From: Prevotellaceae bacterium
Lineage (GTDB): Bacteria > Bacteroidota > Bacteroidia > Bacteroidales > Bacteroidaceae
Length of the DNA: 64,000 nt
Reading direction: 5' to 3'
Assembly: GCA_029219385.1 (NCBI GenBank)
Contig: JAQXTH010000049.1
Span: 36,161 to 100,160, forward strand
The notes beneath the pieces were generated by a model. That model had not been told where the DNA came from. It saw nothing but the letters and a program-made list of their open reading frames with translations, and searched no databases. The stretch's first letter is position 1, and each line of letters starts with the position of its first letter. The position numbers and the translations under genes are program-made. Below are positions 45,456 through 54,406 of this stretch, in pieces.

Positions 45456-46313
45456 CTATGTTAAAATCTCCAAACCATTTTCTGTCATATAATAAGTATG
45501 TTCCCATTGTGCAGAAGGCTCTCCGTCTTCCGTGCAAATAGTCCACCCGTCTTCCTCGTCTACAAAAACTTCCCTACCGCCGAGATTTACCATTGGCTCT
45601 ATTGTAAAAACCATGCCGGGAACAAGAAGCATACCGGTTCTGCCTCGTTTGCCATAATGATCCACTTCAGGATCCTCATGAAAAGCCAGTCCCACACCAT
45701 GGCCGCACAATTCTCTCACTATGGTATATCCATTTTTATGCGCATGATTTGTAATGGCCTTAGCCATATCACCAACAAAAGTATATGGCTTTGCCACCTC
45801 TGCACCTATATCACGACATTCTCGCGCAACGTCTACAAGACGTTGCCATTCTGAGCAAGTCTCACCAACAACATACATCCTTGAAGCATCAGCATAATAT
45901 CCGTTTAATATTGTTGTCACGTCAACATTTATTATATCCCCCTCAAACAAAAGTTCTTCGTCTGATGGAATGCCATGACAAACCACATCGTTTATACTCG
46001 TACAAATACTTTTAGGAAAACCCTCATAATTTAACGGTGCAGGAATACCACCATGATCCAAAGTATATTCATGCGACATTTTATTTATGTATTCTGTAGA
46101 TACACCATCTTTTATCAATCCTTCAACAAGATCCAAAACTCCCCTTGTAATCCTACCGGCCTCTCTTATCCCCTCAACTTGTTCTTCTGTCTTTATTAAA
46201 GATCTTGAAGGCACAAGATACCCCTTTGCTTGATAGTCGAGAATTATCTCATCTCTTTCGGTGAGTTTTTCTCCCACCGGCACTATCCAATTTCTCTTTA
46301 TTCTACGCGTCAT
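45456..46313 (-). CDS. map: Type I methionine aminopeptidase
   Basis: Map removes the initiator Met from new proteins. The 285-residue protein has the family's metal ligands: two Asp in NVDVTTILNGYYADASRMY, His in LCGHGVGLAFHEDPEV, Glu in VFTIEPMVNLGG and Glu near the end in QWEHTYYMTENG. It has about 35 extra N-terminal residues (RRIKRNWIVPVGEKLTERDE) compared with E. coli Map; a second ATG near the usual start is absent, so the extension seems real. It follows the glucosaminidase gene by 11 bases. Confidence 0.95.
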   Translation of the reverse strand: MTRRIKRNWIVPVGEKLTERDEIILDYQAKGYLVPSRSLIKTEEQVEGIREAGRITRGVLDLVEGLIKDGVSTEYINKMSHEYTLDHGGIPAPLNYEGFPKSICTSINDVVCHGIPSDEELLFEGDIINVDVTTILNGYYADASRMYVVGETCSEWQRLVDVARECRDIGAEVAKPYTFVGDMAKAITNHAHKNGYTIVRELCGHGVGLAFHEDPEVDHYGKRGRTGMLLVPGMVFTIEPMVNLGGREVFVDEEDGWTICTEDGEPSAQWEHTYYMTENGLEILT

Positions 46314-46324
46314 AAAACATCACT

Positions 46325-47269
46325 TTACCTAAGTCTAATTCTTTCACCCACGATAGAAGTATGATTAAAATCAAAGCCATTTATTTTATACAAGGTCTTT
46401 AGTCGCATTCCATACTTCTGCGAAACCATATATAGGGATTCTCCTACTTGAAGTTGATGATATTTATTCTTAAAAATCTTGTGGGCTTTTGTTTGTTTCT
46501 TTTGTAAATAAACTATATCACCGGCTTTTAACTCATAGCGTTTGTCAACCTCATTATATTTGCGCAGTTTTCTCTCGCTTGTTTCAAATTCTTTTGCCAA
46601 TGATTTATAAGTATCTCCTACATTTGCTATCACATAATAATTTTTATTGTTCATTGCAATCGTATGACAGCTTCCCACAAAAGACTGTGAAGGAGGTACT
46701 ATTTGTATTGACGTTGTCGCTGTATTTTCACTATATTTTTTTAGATAATGTTTAGACATTGCCTGTTTATCAAGCTCTGCCAAATTATAATTCTCGATAA
46801 TCTGAATAAGATTTGCAGCATACGTTGGACTCGTTGCATAACCGGCCGCTTTTAAACCATAAGCCCATCCTTTGTAGTCCATTATCGAAAGCTTAAATAA
46901 TGAAGCATATCTTTGACCGCGCACAAGAAACAGAGAATGATCTTCATAACTTTCCTCAACACTCTTATATACACGAAATTTCTCATTTGGAGCATCGTCA
47001 TTTTTCAAAATATACGGTCCTCTCCAATCCCGATGACACTTAATTCCAAAATGATTTTTCGCCCTAACAGCCAGAGTGCTGCTTCCGGCCCCGCTCTCAA
47101 GCAAACCCTGCGCCATCGTAATACTTGCCGGCACTTTATATTTACGCATTTGATTTATTGCCAGAATTTTGTATTGGCTGATATAATCAAGATATTTCCT
47201 TGACTGACACAAGCCTGATAATGGCAAAAATACAAGAATTACTACTATTATGTTTCTATATCTTAACAT
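46325..47269 (-). CDS. Secreted glucosaminidase with LysM repeats
   Basis: The 314-residue protein has a signal peptide (MLRYRNIIVVILVFLPLSGLC), an N-acetylglucosaminidase (GH73-like) domain at about 30-170 with the catalytic Glu in GLLESGAGSSTLAVRAKNHF, and one or two LysM peptidoglycan-binding repeats at the C-terminus (YYVIANVGDTYKSLAKEFET and LQVGESLYMVSQKYGMRLKT). It should act in the periplasm on the wall during growth or division. It lies six bases from lepA (upstream) and 11 from map (downstream). Confidence 0.9.
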   Translation of the reverse strand: MLRYRNIIVVILVFLPLSGLCQSRKYLDYISQYKILAINQMRKYKVPASITMAQGLLESGAGSSTLAVRAKNHFGIKCHRDWRGPYILKNDDAPNEKFRVYKSVEESYEDHSLFLVRGQRYASLFKLSIMDYKGWAYGLKAAGYATSPTYAANLIQIIENYNLAELDKQAMSKHYLKKYSENTATTSIQIVPPSQSFVGSCHTIAMNNKNYYVIANVGDTYKSLAKEFETSERKLRKYNEVDKRYELKAGDIVYLQKKQTKAHKIFKNKYHQLQVGESLYMVSQKYGMRLKTLYKINGFDFNHTSIVGERIRLR

Positions 47270-47275
47270 TCTTAT

Positions 47276-49057
47276 CTAATCAAGCTTCAATACTGCAAGA
47301 AAAGCCTTTTGGGGCACTTGCACATTACCTATTTGCTTCATGCGTTTTTTTCCACGCTTCTGCTTTTCAAGCAATTTACGCTTTCTACTTATATCACCTC
47401 CGTAACACTTTGCAGTAACATCCTTTCTAACTTGCTTAACAGTTTCACGCGCAATAATTTTTGCTCCTATGGCGGCTTGTATGGCAATATCAAATTGCTG
47501 ACGCGGAAGAAGTTCTTTTAATTTTTCACACATTCTACGACCAAAAGTTACCGCATTATCCGCATGAGTAAGAGTAGACAAAGCATCTACCGGTTCACCG
47601 TTCAATAAAATATCCAACTTCACCAAGTTACTCTTTCTAAAACCATTTTGATGATAATCAAAAGAAGCATACCCGCGCGAAATACTTTTTAACTTATCAT
47701 AAAAATCTATCACAATCTCCCCCAACGGCATATCAAAAATTATCTCTACCCTATTACCCGCGACGAACTCTTGTTTTACCAACTCTCCGCGCTTTCCAAG
47801 ACACAAAGTCATTATCGGGCCTATATAATTTGTTGACGTAATTATACTTGAACGAATATAAGGTTCTTCCACATGGTCTATTTCTGTTTGGTCCGGCATA
47901 TCTGAAGGATTATGTACTTCCAACACTTCACCATTTTTTGTATAAACCTGATAAGAAACATTAGGAACAGTAGTTATCACGTCCATATCAAATTCTCTGT
48001 CCAAACGCTCTTGAACAATCTCCATATGCAACAAACCAAGAAAACCGCATCTAAAGCCAAACCCGAGAGCAACAGAACTCTCCGGACTAAAACTTAAAGA
48101 TGCGTCATTTAATTGCAACTTTTCAAGCGAACTACGCAGGTTTTCAAATTCCTCGGTTGCTATAGGATATATTCCGGCAAAAACCATTGGTTTAACCTCT
48201 TCAAACCCAGATATAGCGGTTTCACAAGGTTTCGATATAGAAGTAATCGTATCTCCCACCTTTACCTCTGTTGCCGTCTTTATTCCGCTAACAATATATC
48301 CCACGTTGCCACAACCAATCTCCGGCCTTGGCTTCATCTCCATCTTCAGAACACCGATTTCATCAGCACAATACTCTTTTTTAGTATTAACAAAGCGAAC
48401 CTTTTCTCCTGTCTTTATGGAGCCGTTTACAACCTTAAAATAAGCGATTATACCTCTAAAAGGATTAAACACAGAGTCAAAAATCAAAGCCTGCAAGGGT
48501 GCTTCAGGGTCTCCTTTCGGCGCTGGAATTTTTTCTACCACTGCTCTTAATATTTCTTCCACCCCCATTCCGGTTTTGCCACTTGCACGAAGAATATCAC
48601 TACGCTCACAACCCAAAAGATCAATAATCTCGTCTTCCACCTCCTCAGGCATTGCATTGTCCATATCACATTTATTGATAATGGGAACAATCTCAAGATC
48701 GTGTTCAATCGCCATATACAAATTACTGATTGTCTGAGCCTGCACACCTTGGGTAGCATCTACAACAAGCAAAGCACCCTCACACGAAGCGATACTGCGA
48801 CTTACCTCATAAGAAAAATCCACATGCCCCGGGGTATCTATAAGATTAAGGACATATTTTTGTCCCTCATATTCATAATCCATCTGAATAGCATGACTCT
48901 TTATTGTTATGCCACGCTCACGCTCAAGATCCATATCGTCTAACACCTGGTTTTCTTTCACATCAATTGTTTTGGTATATTCCAACAATCGATCTGCCAA
49001 CGTAGACTTTCCGTGATCTATATGAGCTATAATACAAAAATTGCGAATATTTTTCAT
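47276..49057 (-). CDS. lepA: Elongation factor 4 (LepA), back-translocating GTPase
   Basis: LepA is a ribosome-associated GTPase. The 593-residue protein has the P-loop [17 protein letters not shown], switch [22 protein letters not shown] in [11 protein letters not shown], and the family's unique C-terminal domain ending in [20 protein letters not shown]. The length is as in other LepA proteins. rfbC lies 28 bases upstream on the same strand. Confidence 0.97.
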   Translation of the reverse strand: MKNIRNFCIIAHIDHGKSTLADRLLEYTKTIDVKENQVLDDMDLERERGITIKSHAIQMDYEYEGQKYVLNLIDTPGHVDFSYEVSRSIASCEGALLVVDATQGVQAQTISNLYMAIEHDLEIVPIINKCDMDNAMPEEVEDEIIDLLGCERSDILRASGKTGMGVEEILRAVVEKIPAPKGDPEAPLQALIFDSVFNPFRGIIAYFKVVNGSIKTGEKVRFVNTKKEYCADEIGVLKMEMKPRPEIGCGNVGYIVSGIKTATEVKVGDTITSISKPCETAISGFEEVKPMVFAGIYPIATEEFENLRSSLEKLQLNDASLSFSPESSVALGFGFRCGFLGLLHMEIVQERLDREFDMDVITTVPNVSYQVYTKNGEVLEVHNPSDMPDQTEIDHVEEPYIRSSIITSTNYIGPIMTLCLGKRGELVKQEFVAGNRVEIIFDMPLGEIVIDFYDKLKSISRGYASFDYHQNGFRKSNLVKLDILLNGEPVDALSTLTHADNAVTFGRRMCEKLKELLPRQQFDIAIQAAIGAKIIARETVKQVRKDVTAKCYGGDISRKRKLLEKQKRGKKRMKQIGNVQVPQKAFLAVLKLD

Positions 49058-49085
49058 TTTGTCCTCAGATATTCATAATAGATTT

Positions 49086-49634
49086 TTAATCAAACTTTTC
49101 TGCATCATTAAAAGACACTCCATTTAAATCTTTTGAAGACAACAACATTTTTTCAGGAGAAATAGGCCAATCCACGCCTATTGTTGAGTCATCATAACAA
49201 ATAGATGCCTCTGACGATGGCATATAGATATTATCAACTTTATATGTAAACACTGCTGTTTCAGACATCACGGCAAAACCGTGAGCAAAACCACGAGGAA
49301 TAAATAACTGACGCTTATTTTCTGCCGACAATTCAAAAGCCACATACTGACCAAAAGTCTCAGACGACCTACGTAAATCAACAGCCACGTCAAATACGGA
49401 ACCTTCTGTCACCCTCACAAGTTTAGCCTGGCTCCATGTCCCTCTTTGATAGTGAAGACCACGAACAACACCATAAGAAGATTTAGATTCATTATCTTGA
49501 ACAAAATCAACCTTTCCTATTTTTTCGTCAAAATCTTCTTTACGATAAGTCTCCATAAAATATCCACGCGCATCATTGAATACACGCGGTTCCAATAACC
49601 AGACCCCTTTTATTCTTGTTTCTATATATTCCAT
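49086..49634 (-). CDS. rfbC: dTDP-4-dehydrorhamnose 3,5-epimerase (RfbC)
   Basis: RfbC makes dTDP-4-dehydro-L-rhamnose in the synthesis of dTDP-rhamnose for surface polysaccharides. The 182-residue cupin shows GYFMETYRKEDFDEKIGKV, the catalytic His in GVVRGLHYQRGTWSQAKLV and RGFAHGFAVMSETAVFTYKV. The other rml/rfb genes are not adjacent. It precedes lepA by 28 bases. Confidence 0.95.
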   Translation of the reverse strand: MEYIETRIKGVWLLEPRVFNDARGYFMETYRKEDFDEKIGKVDFVQDNESKSSYGVVRGLHYQRGTWSQAKLVRVTEGSVFDVAVDLRRSSETFGQYVAFELSAENKRQLFIPRGFAHGFAVMSETAVFTYKVDNIYMPSSEASICYDDSTIGVDWPISPEKMLLSSKDLNGVSFNDAEKFD

Positions 49635-49741
49635 AACTCATTATTTAACTGCAAAACTAATCATTTTTTTGCTGATTTTCATATTTTCACAGAAATAATA
49701 TTTACAACCACCATGATTAACCTTTTCCTCTGGCAATATTA

Positions 49742-49771
49742 TTTGTATTATAAATAAAAAAAGTAACTTTG
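49742..49771 (+). promoter_or_regulatory. Promoter of the methylmalonyl-CoA epimerase gene
   Basis: A -33 TTTG (49742-49745) and a -7 TAACTTTG (49764-49771) are separated by 18 bases; ATG is at 49815. Confidence 0.75.
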
Positions 49772-49814
49772 CAATGACTATAACCAACATTTAAACACAC
49801 AAAATAACTACACA

Positions 49815-50225
49815 ATGAAAATCTCAAGAATTGACCACCTTGGAATAGGTGTTGAAAGCATTGAAAAAGTCCTTCCATATTTTGAAAACGTATTAGGACT
49901 TAGTTGTTATGCAATAGAAGAAGTAGCAGATCAGAAAGTCAAGACTGCATTCTTAAAAGTCGGAGAAGTAAAATTAGAACTTTTAGAGCCGACATCACCG
50001 GATTCTCCTATTGCAAAATGGCTTGAAAAAGGCGGTAAAGGAGTACACCATGTTGCATTTGCCGTTGAAGATGGGGTCGCAGAAGCTTTGCTTGAAGCAG
50101 AAAGCAAAGAAATCAGACTTATAGACAAAACCCCGCGTGCAGGAGCAGAAAACATGATGATTGGTTTCTTACATCCCAAAAGCACTGTTGGTATTCTTAC
50201 AGAACTTTGCGAACCAGCAAAATAA
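49815..50225 (+). CDS. mce: Methylmalonyl-CoA epimerase
   Basis: This enzyme interconverts (R)- and (S)-methylmalonyl-CoA in the succinate-propionate pathway of Bacteroidales. The 136-residue glyoxalase-fold protein has metal ligands in ISRIDHLGIGV (His at about 7), KGVHHVAFAVED and the late Glu in GILTELCEP. EPTSPDSPIAKWLEKGGKG is typical of the family. It is a single-gene unit with its own promoter and terminator; the carboxylase subunits often next to mce in Bacteroides are absent here. Confidence 0.95.
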   Translation: MKISRIDHLGIGVESIEKVLPYFENVLGLSCYAIEEVADQKVKTAFLKVGEVKLELLEPTSPDSPIAKWLEKGGKGVHHVAFAVEDGVAEALLEAESKEIRLIDKTPRAGAENMMIGFLHPKSTVGILTELCEPAK

Positions 50226-50243
50226 AAAAGGATTTCAAACAAC

Positions 50244-50285
50244 AAGCCCTCGTTCATACAACACGAACGAGGGCTTATTTATTAT
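50244..50285 (+). terminator. Terminator of mce
   Basis: Perfect 12-base stem AAGCCCTCGTTC (50244-50255) with GAACGAGGGCTT (50265-50276), followed by ATTTATTAT. It may also serve tsf from the opposite strand. Confidence 0.85.
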
Positions 50286-50309
50286 GCTATATCTTAAATC
50301 AATACAACC

Positions 50310-51302
50310 TTACTCTGCGCGAAGAGTGAAACGAGTAAATGCGAGAACTGTGCAATTCTTATCAGCCTCTTTTATAAAAGAAGAAACCGTCTTGCTACCA
50401 TCCATGATATAGTCTTGATTAAGAAGGCATGATTCTTTATAGAACTTATTCATGCGACCTTGAGCAATTTTCTCAACCATCTGCTGTGGCATATTGGCCT
50501 GCTTTTGCTCTGCAGTCTCTTTCTTAATTCTGCGAATATCTTCAGCTTGCTCTTCTGTAATATTACCCTTGGCAATACCCTCAGCAATGTGTTCTTCGTT
50601 TTCTGCAATATAAAGATTATATCCGGCCTTCTTGAGAGCTGCCTGTACAGCCTTTTCAACCTGCTCCTCAATAGTCTTCTCAACAGCCACTTTCTGCTCG
50701 TTGGCCTTAACATCTTCAGGAACATCTGCCTCTGAAATAGACACAGGGTTCATTGCTGCCACCTGCATTGCAACTTGATGACCAACTTCTTCACCTACCG
50801 GAGTAGAAAGTTGAACCATGGTGCAAAGCATATTCTTACCTTGATGATTATAAACAGAAACGTTGTCACCTTCTATCACCTTGTAGCCATCAAGTTCCAT
50901 CTTCTCACCGGTGATACCGCTGCGATCAACAACAGCTTGAGCAACATCACCATTACCCATCGGGAGAGCCTTAACCTCTTCAAGAGTCTTACATTTGTTT
51001 GCTATTGCGAGATCAAGAATTTCCTCCGTAAGCTTAACAAAGTCAGCATTATTAGCAACAAAGTCTGTTTCACATTTAAGTGCAATAGTTGCTGCAAAAC
51101 CAGGCACGGCCTTACAAAGCACACAACCCTCAGAAGCCTCACGGTCGGAGCGTTTTGCAGCCACAGCCTTACCTTTAGCACGAATCACCTCTACCGCTGC
51201 ATCTATATCATTGTTTGTTTCTTCCAAAGCCTTTTTGCAATCACTCATTCCGGCACCGGTGAGTTTGCGAAGTTTTTGAATATCAGCAATTGTTACTGCC
51301 AT
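50310..51302 (-). CDS. tsf: Elongation factor Ts
   Basis: EF-Ts reloads EF-Tu with GTP. The 330-residue protein has the N-terminal UBA-like domain (IQKLRKLTGAGMSDCKKALE), the EF-Tu-contacting TDFVA motif in KCETDFVANNADFVK and the usual C-terminal coiled coil. At 330 residues it is somewhat longer than E. coli Ts (283), in line with Bacteroidota. It follows rpsB by 37 bases as in most bacteria. Confidence 0.97.
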   Translation of the reverse strand: MAVTIADIQKLRKLTGAGMSDCKKALEETNNDIDAAVEVIRAKGKAVAAKRSDREASEGCVLCKAVPGFAATIALKCETDFVANNADFVKLTEEILDLAIANKCKTLEEVKALPMGNGDVAQAVVDRSGITGEKMELDGYKVIEGDNVSVYNHQGKNMLCTMVQLSTPVGEEVGHQVAMQVAAMNPVSISEADVPEDVKANEQKVAVEKTIEEQVEKAVQAALKKAGYNLYIAENEEHIAEGIAKGNITEEQAEDIRRIKKETAEQKQANMPQQMVEKIAQGRMNKFYKESCLLNQDYIMDGSKTVSSFIKEADKNCTVLAFTRFTLRAE

Positions 51303-51339
51303 AATATTTAGTTATTTACAAATTCAACAATTCAAAAAA

Positions 51340-52191
51340 TTATTCTGCCGAAGCAACTTCTTCTGAAGGTGCAGCAGTTTCTGCAGGTGTCTCAGCAGAC
51401 TCTACGCGAGCACGAGTGCGACGACGGCGAGGTTTTGCCTCTCCATTTTCAGAGGTCTCGGCTTCTGCCTGAGCTTCAGCAGCCTCAGCATCGGCTTTCT
51501 CCACCTTACGCTCCTCTAAACCCTCTGCTATTGCTGCGCAAATAGCATCAAGAATAGTTTCTACACTCTTTGTGGCATCGTCATTGGCAGGGATAACAAA
51601 ATCGATATTTTTTGGATTTGAATTTGTATCAACAATACCAAATACGGGAATACCCAAACGATTTGCCTCATGAACTGCAATATTTTCTTTCATCACGTCG
51701 ACAACAAACAATGCCGAGGGAAGACGAGTAAGGTCTGCAATCGAACCAAGATTCTTCTCCAGCTTTGCTCTTTGACGAGTAATCTGTAAAAGCTCACGCT
51801 TAGACAAATTAGAAAAAGTACCGTCAGAAGTCATTTTGTCGATAGAAGCCATTTTTTTCACAGCCTTACGAATGGTTGCAAAGTTTGTAAGCATACCACC
51901 CGGCCATCGCTCATTTACGTAAGGCATATTAACAGAAGAAGCCTTTTCTGCAACAACTTCTTTTGCTTGTTTTTTAGTAGCAACAAAAAGAATTTTCTTT
52001 CCTGATTTTGCGATCTGCTTTGCTGCCTCTGCTGCTTCATCTATTTTTGCAACAGTCTTGTGCAGGTCAATAATATGGATACCGTTACGCTCCATAAAAA
52101 TATAAGGAGCCATTGCAGGATTCCATTTTCTTTTCATGTGGCCGAAATGGCAACCTGCCTCAAGTAATTGATCAAAATTTGTTCTTGACAT
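51340..52191 (-). CDS. rpsB: 30S ribosomal protein S2
   Basis: The start is ATG 52191 (MSRTNFDQLLEAGCHFGHMK), the conserved S2 opening; an upstream ATG at 52239 would add 16 residues with no family match. The 283-residue protein includes KWNPAMAPYIFMERNGIHII and VNERWPGGMLTNFATIRKA. About 45 extra residues at the C-terminus are rich in Glu and Ala around a basic patch KPRRRRTRARVES, a tail I know from other Bacteroidota S2 proteins. Confidence 0.96.
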   Translation of the reverse strand: MSRTNFDQLLEAGCHFGHMKRKWNPAMAPYIFMERNGIHIIDLHKTVAKIDEAAEAAKQIAKSGKKILFVATKKQAKEVVAEKASSVNMPYVNERWPGGMLTNFATIRKAVKKMASIDKMTSDGTFSNLSKRELLQITRQRAKLEKNLGSIADLTRLPSALFVVDVMKENIAVHEANRLGIPVFGIVDTNSNPKNIDFVIPANDDATKSVETILDAICAAIAEGLEERKVEKADAEAAEAQAEAETSENGEAKPRRRRTRARVESAETPAETAAPSEEVASAE

Positions 52192-52367
52192 AGTTTTAAT
52201 TGTTTGTTTACGTTCTTTTTTTGATTTTATACAACCCAACCATCAAGTAGTCTGCATCAGAGTCTTGACAGTTTAGATACTAAACTCTATTTTTATAGCA
52301 GAACAATCCAATTCCTGTAATCAACAATAACCCAATCATTCCGCCATGATTACCATATAAATAGGTA
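52192..52367 (-). promoter_or_regulatory. Structured leader before rpsB
   Basis: This 176-base gap within a ribosomal operon is too long for a spacer. It contains the hairpin GTTTAG-TAT-CTAAAC (52285-52271 on the minus strand) followed by AGACTCTGATGCAGACT. I see no -7 box with good spacing. An autoregulatory leader or processing site is a guess. Confidence 0.35.
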
Positions 52368-52754
52368 TTAACGTTTACTGAACTGGAATCTGCGACGTGC
52401 TTTTGGACGACCCGGTTTCTTACGCTCAACCTCACGACTATCACGAGTCATGAAACCCTGTTTACGAAGAGCAGGTTTGTCTTCTGCATTGATTTTTACC
52501 AAAGCGCGAGCAATAGCCAAACGTGCGGCCTGAGATTGTCCGGTAAATCCACCACCAAAGATATTCAACTTAATATCATATTTCTCTACCGCCTCCAATG
52601 TCTCCAACGGTTGTTTAACAACATATTGAAGAATTGCAGAGGGGAAATACTCTGTGATGTCTCTATTGTTTATTGTGATTTTACCTGTACCTTCGGTAAC
52701 ATATACACGAGCTACTGCACTCTTGCGACGACCTAATGCGTTAATTACTTCCAT
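52368..52754 (-). CDS. rpsI: 30S ribosomal protein S9
   Basis: The 128-residue protein starts MEVINALGRRKSAVARVYVT and ends with the basic RKKPGRPKARRRFQFSKR, the invariant S9 tail whose final residues reach the P-site tRNA. It follows rplM by eight bases. Confidence 0.98.
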   Translation of the reverse strand: MEVINALGRRKSAVARVYVTEGTGKITINNRDITEYFPSAILQYVVKQPLETLEAVEKYDIKLNIFGGGFTGQSQAARLAIARALVKINAEDKPALRKQGFMTRDSREVERKKPGRPKARRRFQFSKR

Positions 52755-52762
52755 GTTGATAA

Positions 52763-53224
52763 TTATTTGTACTGGTTAATATCAATTGTCTTGGGCTGCT
52801 GTGCCTGCTGCTTATGTTCTGCTCCGGCATAAATATAAAGATTGCCGAGGAGCTGGGCACCAAGTCGATTTTTGGGAAGCATACCCTTAACAACTTTTCT
52901 TAAAAGACGGTCTGCACCATTGGGCTTTGCCATGATACTTGCAGGAGTGTTTTCTCTCTGACCACCGGGATAACCTGTGTAAGAATAATAGATTTTCTCT
53001 GTCCATTTCTTTCCGGTCATCTTCACCTTGTCTGCGTTAATAATAATCACATTGTCACCGCAATCCACATGAGGAGTGAAATTCGGTTTGTACTTACCGC
53101 GCAAAAGTTTCGCAACCTTTGAGCCAAGACGACCAACAATCTGGTCGGTCGCATCTACAACAACCCATTCTTTCTGCACAGTTTCCTTGTTGGCAGAAAT
53201 GGTTTTGTAACTTAAAGTGTTCAC
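52763..53224 (-). CDS. rplM: 50S ribosomal protein L13
   Basis: The 153-residue protein has WVVVDATDQIVGRLGSKVAK, YYSYTGYPGGQRENTP and GMLPKNRLGAQLLGNLYIYA, all classic L13. It is the first gene of rplM-rpsI, with a promoter at 53366-53396 and a leader of about 135 bases. Confidence 0.98.
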   Translation of the reverse strand: MNTLSYKTISANKETVQKEWVVVDATDQIVGRLGSKVAKLLRGKYKPNFTPHVDCGDNVIIINADKVKMTGKKWTEKIYYSYTGYPGGQRENTPASIMAKPNGADRLLRKVVKGMLPKNRLGAQLLGNLYIYAGAEHKQQAQQPKTIDINQYK

Positions 53225-53360
53225 TTCTAAATAATTTTAATTGTTACTACTAATTTTTGTTGTCCACGACATAGTGGCTCGGCCAAAAGCCACAACACCG
53301 TTTCAAACATTTTTCTTTAAACAGAGTCCTTACCATTTTCAGACCCTTTGATAATAATCG
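53225..53360 (-). promoter_or_regulatory. 5' leader of rplM, possible L13 autoregulatory element
   Basis: The rplM transcript should begin near 53359 and carry about 135 untranslated bases. On the minus strand GTGGCT (53293-53288) pairs with AGCCAC (53279-53274) around TTTGGCCG. Ribosomal leader candidates have been predicted for L13 operons, including in Bacteroidia as far as I recall. I cannot align this one to such a model here. Confidence 0.4.
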
Positions 53361-53365
53361 GCGCG

Positions 53366-53396
53366 CAAAATTACTACTTTTTTATATTTCGACAAA
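53366..53396 (-). promoter_or_regulatory. Promoter of rplM-rpsI
   Basis: On the minus strand a -33 TTTG (53396-53393) and a -7 TAATTTTG (53373-53366) are 19 bases apart. Confidence 0.8.
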
Positions 53397-53433
53397 ATTT
53401 TGCATCAATTTTCTGACATTTTCCTACCAACAA

Positions 53434-54237
53434 TCAATAGTCGTCACCCACATAAATATCTTTCCCAAGATCTTGATATGCACGCGACAACATCTCTTTT
53501 GTTATTTCAAATTCTCGATTTACTTCTCTATTTTCGTCACAAATAGAATGAGAAAACATCCAATCGTATGTTTGAAGCATATAAAAGATACGTGCCGGCC
53601 GCCCGTGATCAACACCCGGCATCCGTGTATATATCAACCGAGAATCATCACCTGTTGCCTTTATGGCCTCTACGACTTTATCTGACGCAGAAACAGGAAC
53701 AGCCCTATCTGCCGTGCCATGAACAATCCAGAGAGGCACCTTGCTTAAACCGTCAAGATTTTTCACCGTTGCACCACCACACATGGCCATCGCACAAGCC
53801 ACTTTGTCCGGATAGGTAGCAGCAAAATCTATCGTTCCAAATCCGCCCAAACTCATTCCATACACATATATACGCGTTGTGTCTACATTATAATGTTTTT
53901 CCGCCCACTCAACAATGTTCATTATTTTTTGAGGATTCCACGCACCACCGGGATTCTGAGGAGCCATAATATAAGAGTCAATATACCGACCACGCGAAAC
54001 TGCGTCTATCGCGCCATAACGCTTCACCTTATTTAAATTACGACCACAAAGGCTCTGACCATGAAGGAATATCAACAATGGGAAATGAGAATCCTCACCT
54101 ACACCCTCTTCCGGATTATAAAACCAGAAATTATACCCATCGACCACCTCGCCTCGATGAGCAGTAAACCCTTGAGCACCCATATCAACACAAACAACCC
54201 ACAAAAAAGACAACAAAAACAAAAAAAATCTACACAT
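53434..54237 (-). CDS. Secreted alpha/beta-hydrolase esterase
   Basis: The 267-residue protein has a hydrophobic signal (MCRFFLFLLSFLWVVCVDMG), the oxyanion strand PLLIFLHGQSLCG, the nucleophile S129 in IYVYGMSLGGFGTID, the acid in HGTADRAVPVSAS and the His in PGVDHGRPARI. This is a complete triad of the PHB-depolymerase/dienelactone-hydrolase type, as seen in many Bacteroidota carbohydrate esterases. It diverges from the M3 peptidase gene; a -7 box (TAACTTTG on the minus strand) lies at 54278-54285. The substrate is not readable. Confidence 0.85.
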   Translation of the reverse strand: MCRFFLFLLSFLWVVCVDMGAQGFTAHRGEVVDGYNFWFYNPEEGVGEDSHFPLLIFLHGQSLCGRNLNKVKRYGAIDAVSRGRYIDSYIMAPQNPGGAWNPQKIMNIVEWAEKHYNVDTTRIYVYGMSLGGFGTIDFAATYPDKVACAMAMCGGATVKNLDGLSKVPLWIVHGTADRAVPVSASDKVVEAIKATGDDSRLIYTRMPGVDHGRPARIFYMLQTYDWMFSHSICDENREVNREFEITKEMLSRAYQDLGKDIYVGDDY

Positions 54238-54277
54238 ATTTAATTCGCTGCATTTATAGTTGAGAAAAGAGTAAATG

Positions 54278-54285
54278 CAAAGTTA
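54278..54285 (-). promoter_or_regulatory. -7 promoter element of the esterase gene
   Basis: The minus strand reads TAACTTTG, about 40 bases before the ATG at 54237. A TTTG lies 14 bases upstream, shorter than usual. Confidence 0.45.
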
Positions 54286-54372
54286 AAACAAAACTTCAAC
54301 AAATCATAGTCGCTTTTTGATAAACCAACAAGGTTTCAATATTTTTTAACGTCTAATATAAAAACAAATATG

Positions 54373-54380
54373 TATTTTTG
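54373..54380 (+). promoter_or_regulatory. -7 promoter element of the M3 peptidase gene
   Basis: TATTTTTG, matching TAnnTTTG, ends 26 bases before ATG 54407. No clear -33 box. Confidence 0.45.
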
Positions 54381-54406
54381 TAGTCCCAAAACAATTTCCA
54401 AAGAAA

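Noticed and set aside
54238..54406. Possible replication origin near recF and the strand switch at 54.3 kb
   Set aside because: There are no dnaA or dnaN genes and no cluster of DnaA boxes that I can see; recF alone is not evidence in Bacteroidota.
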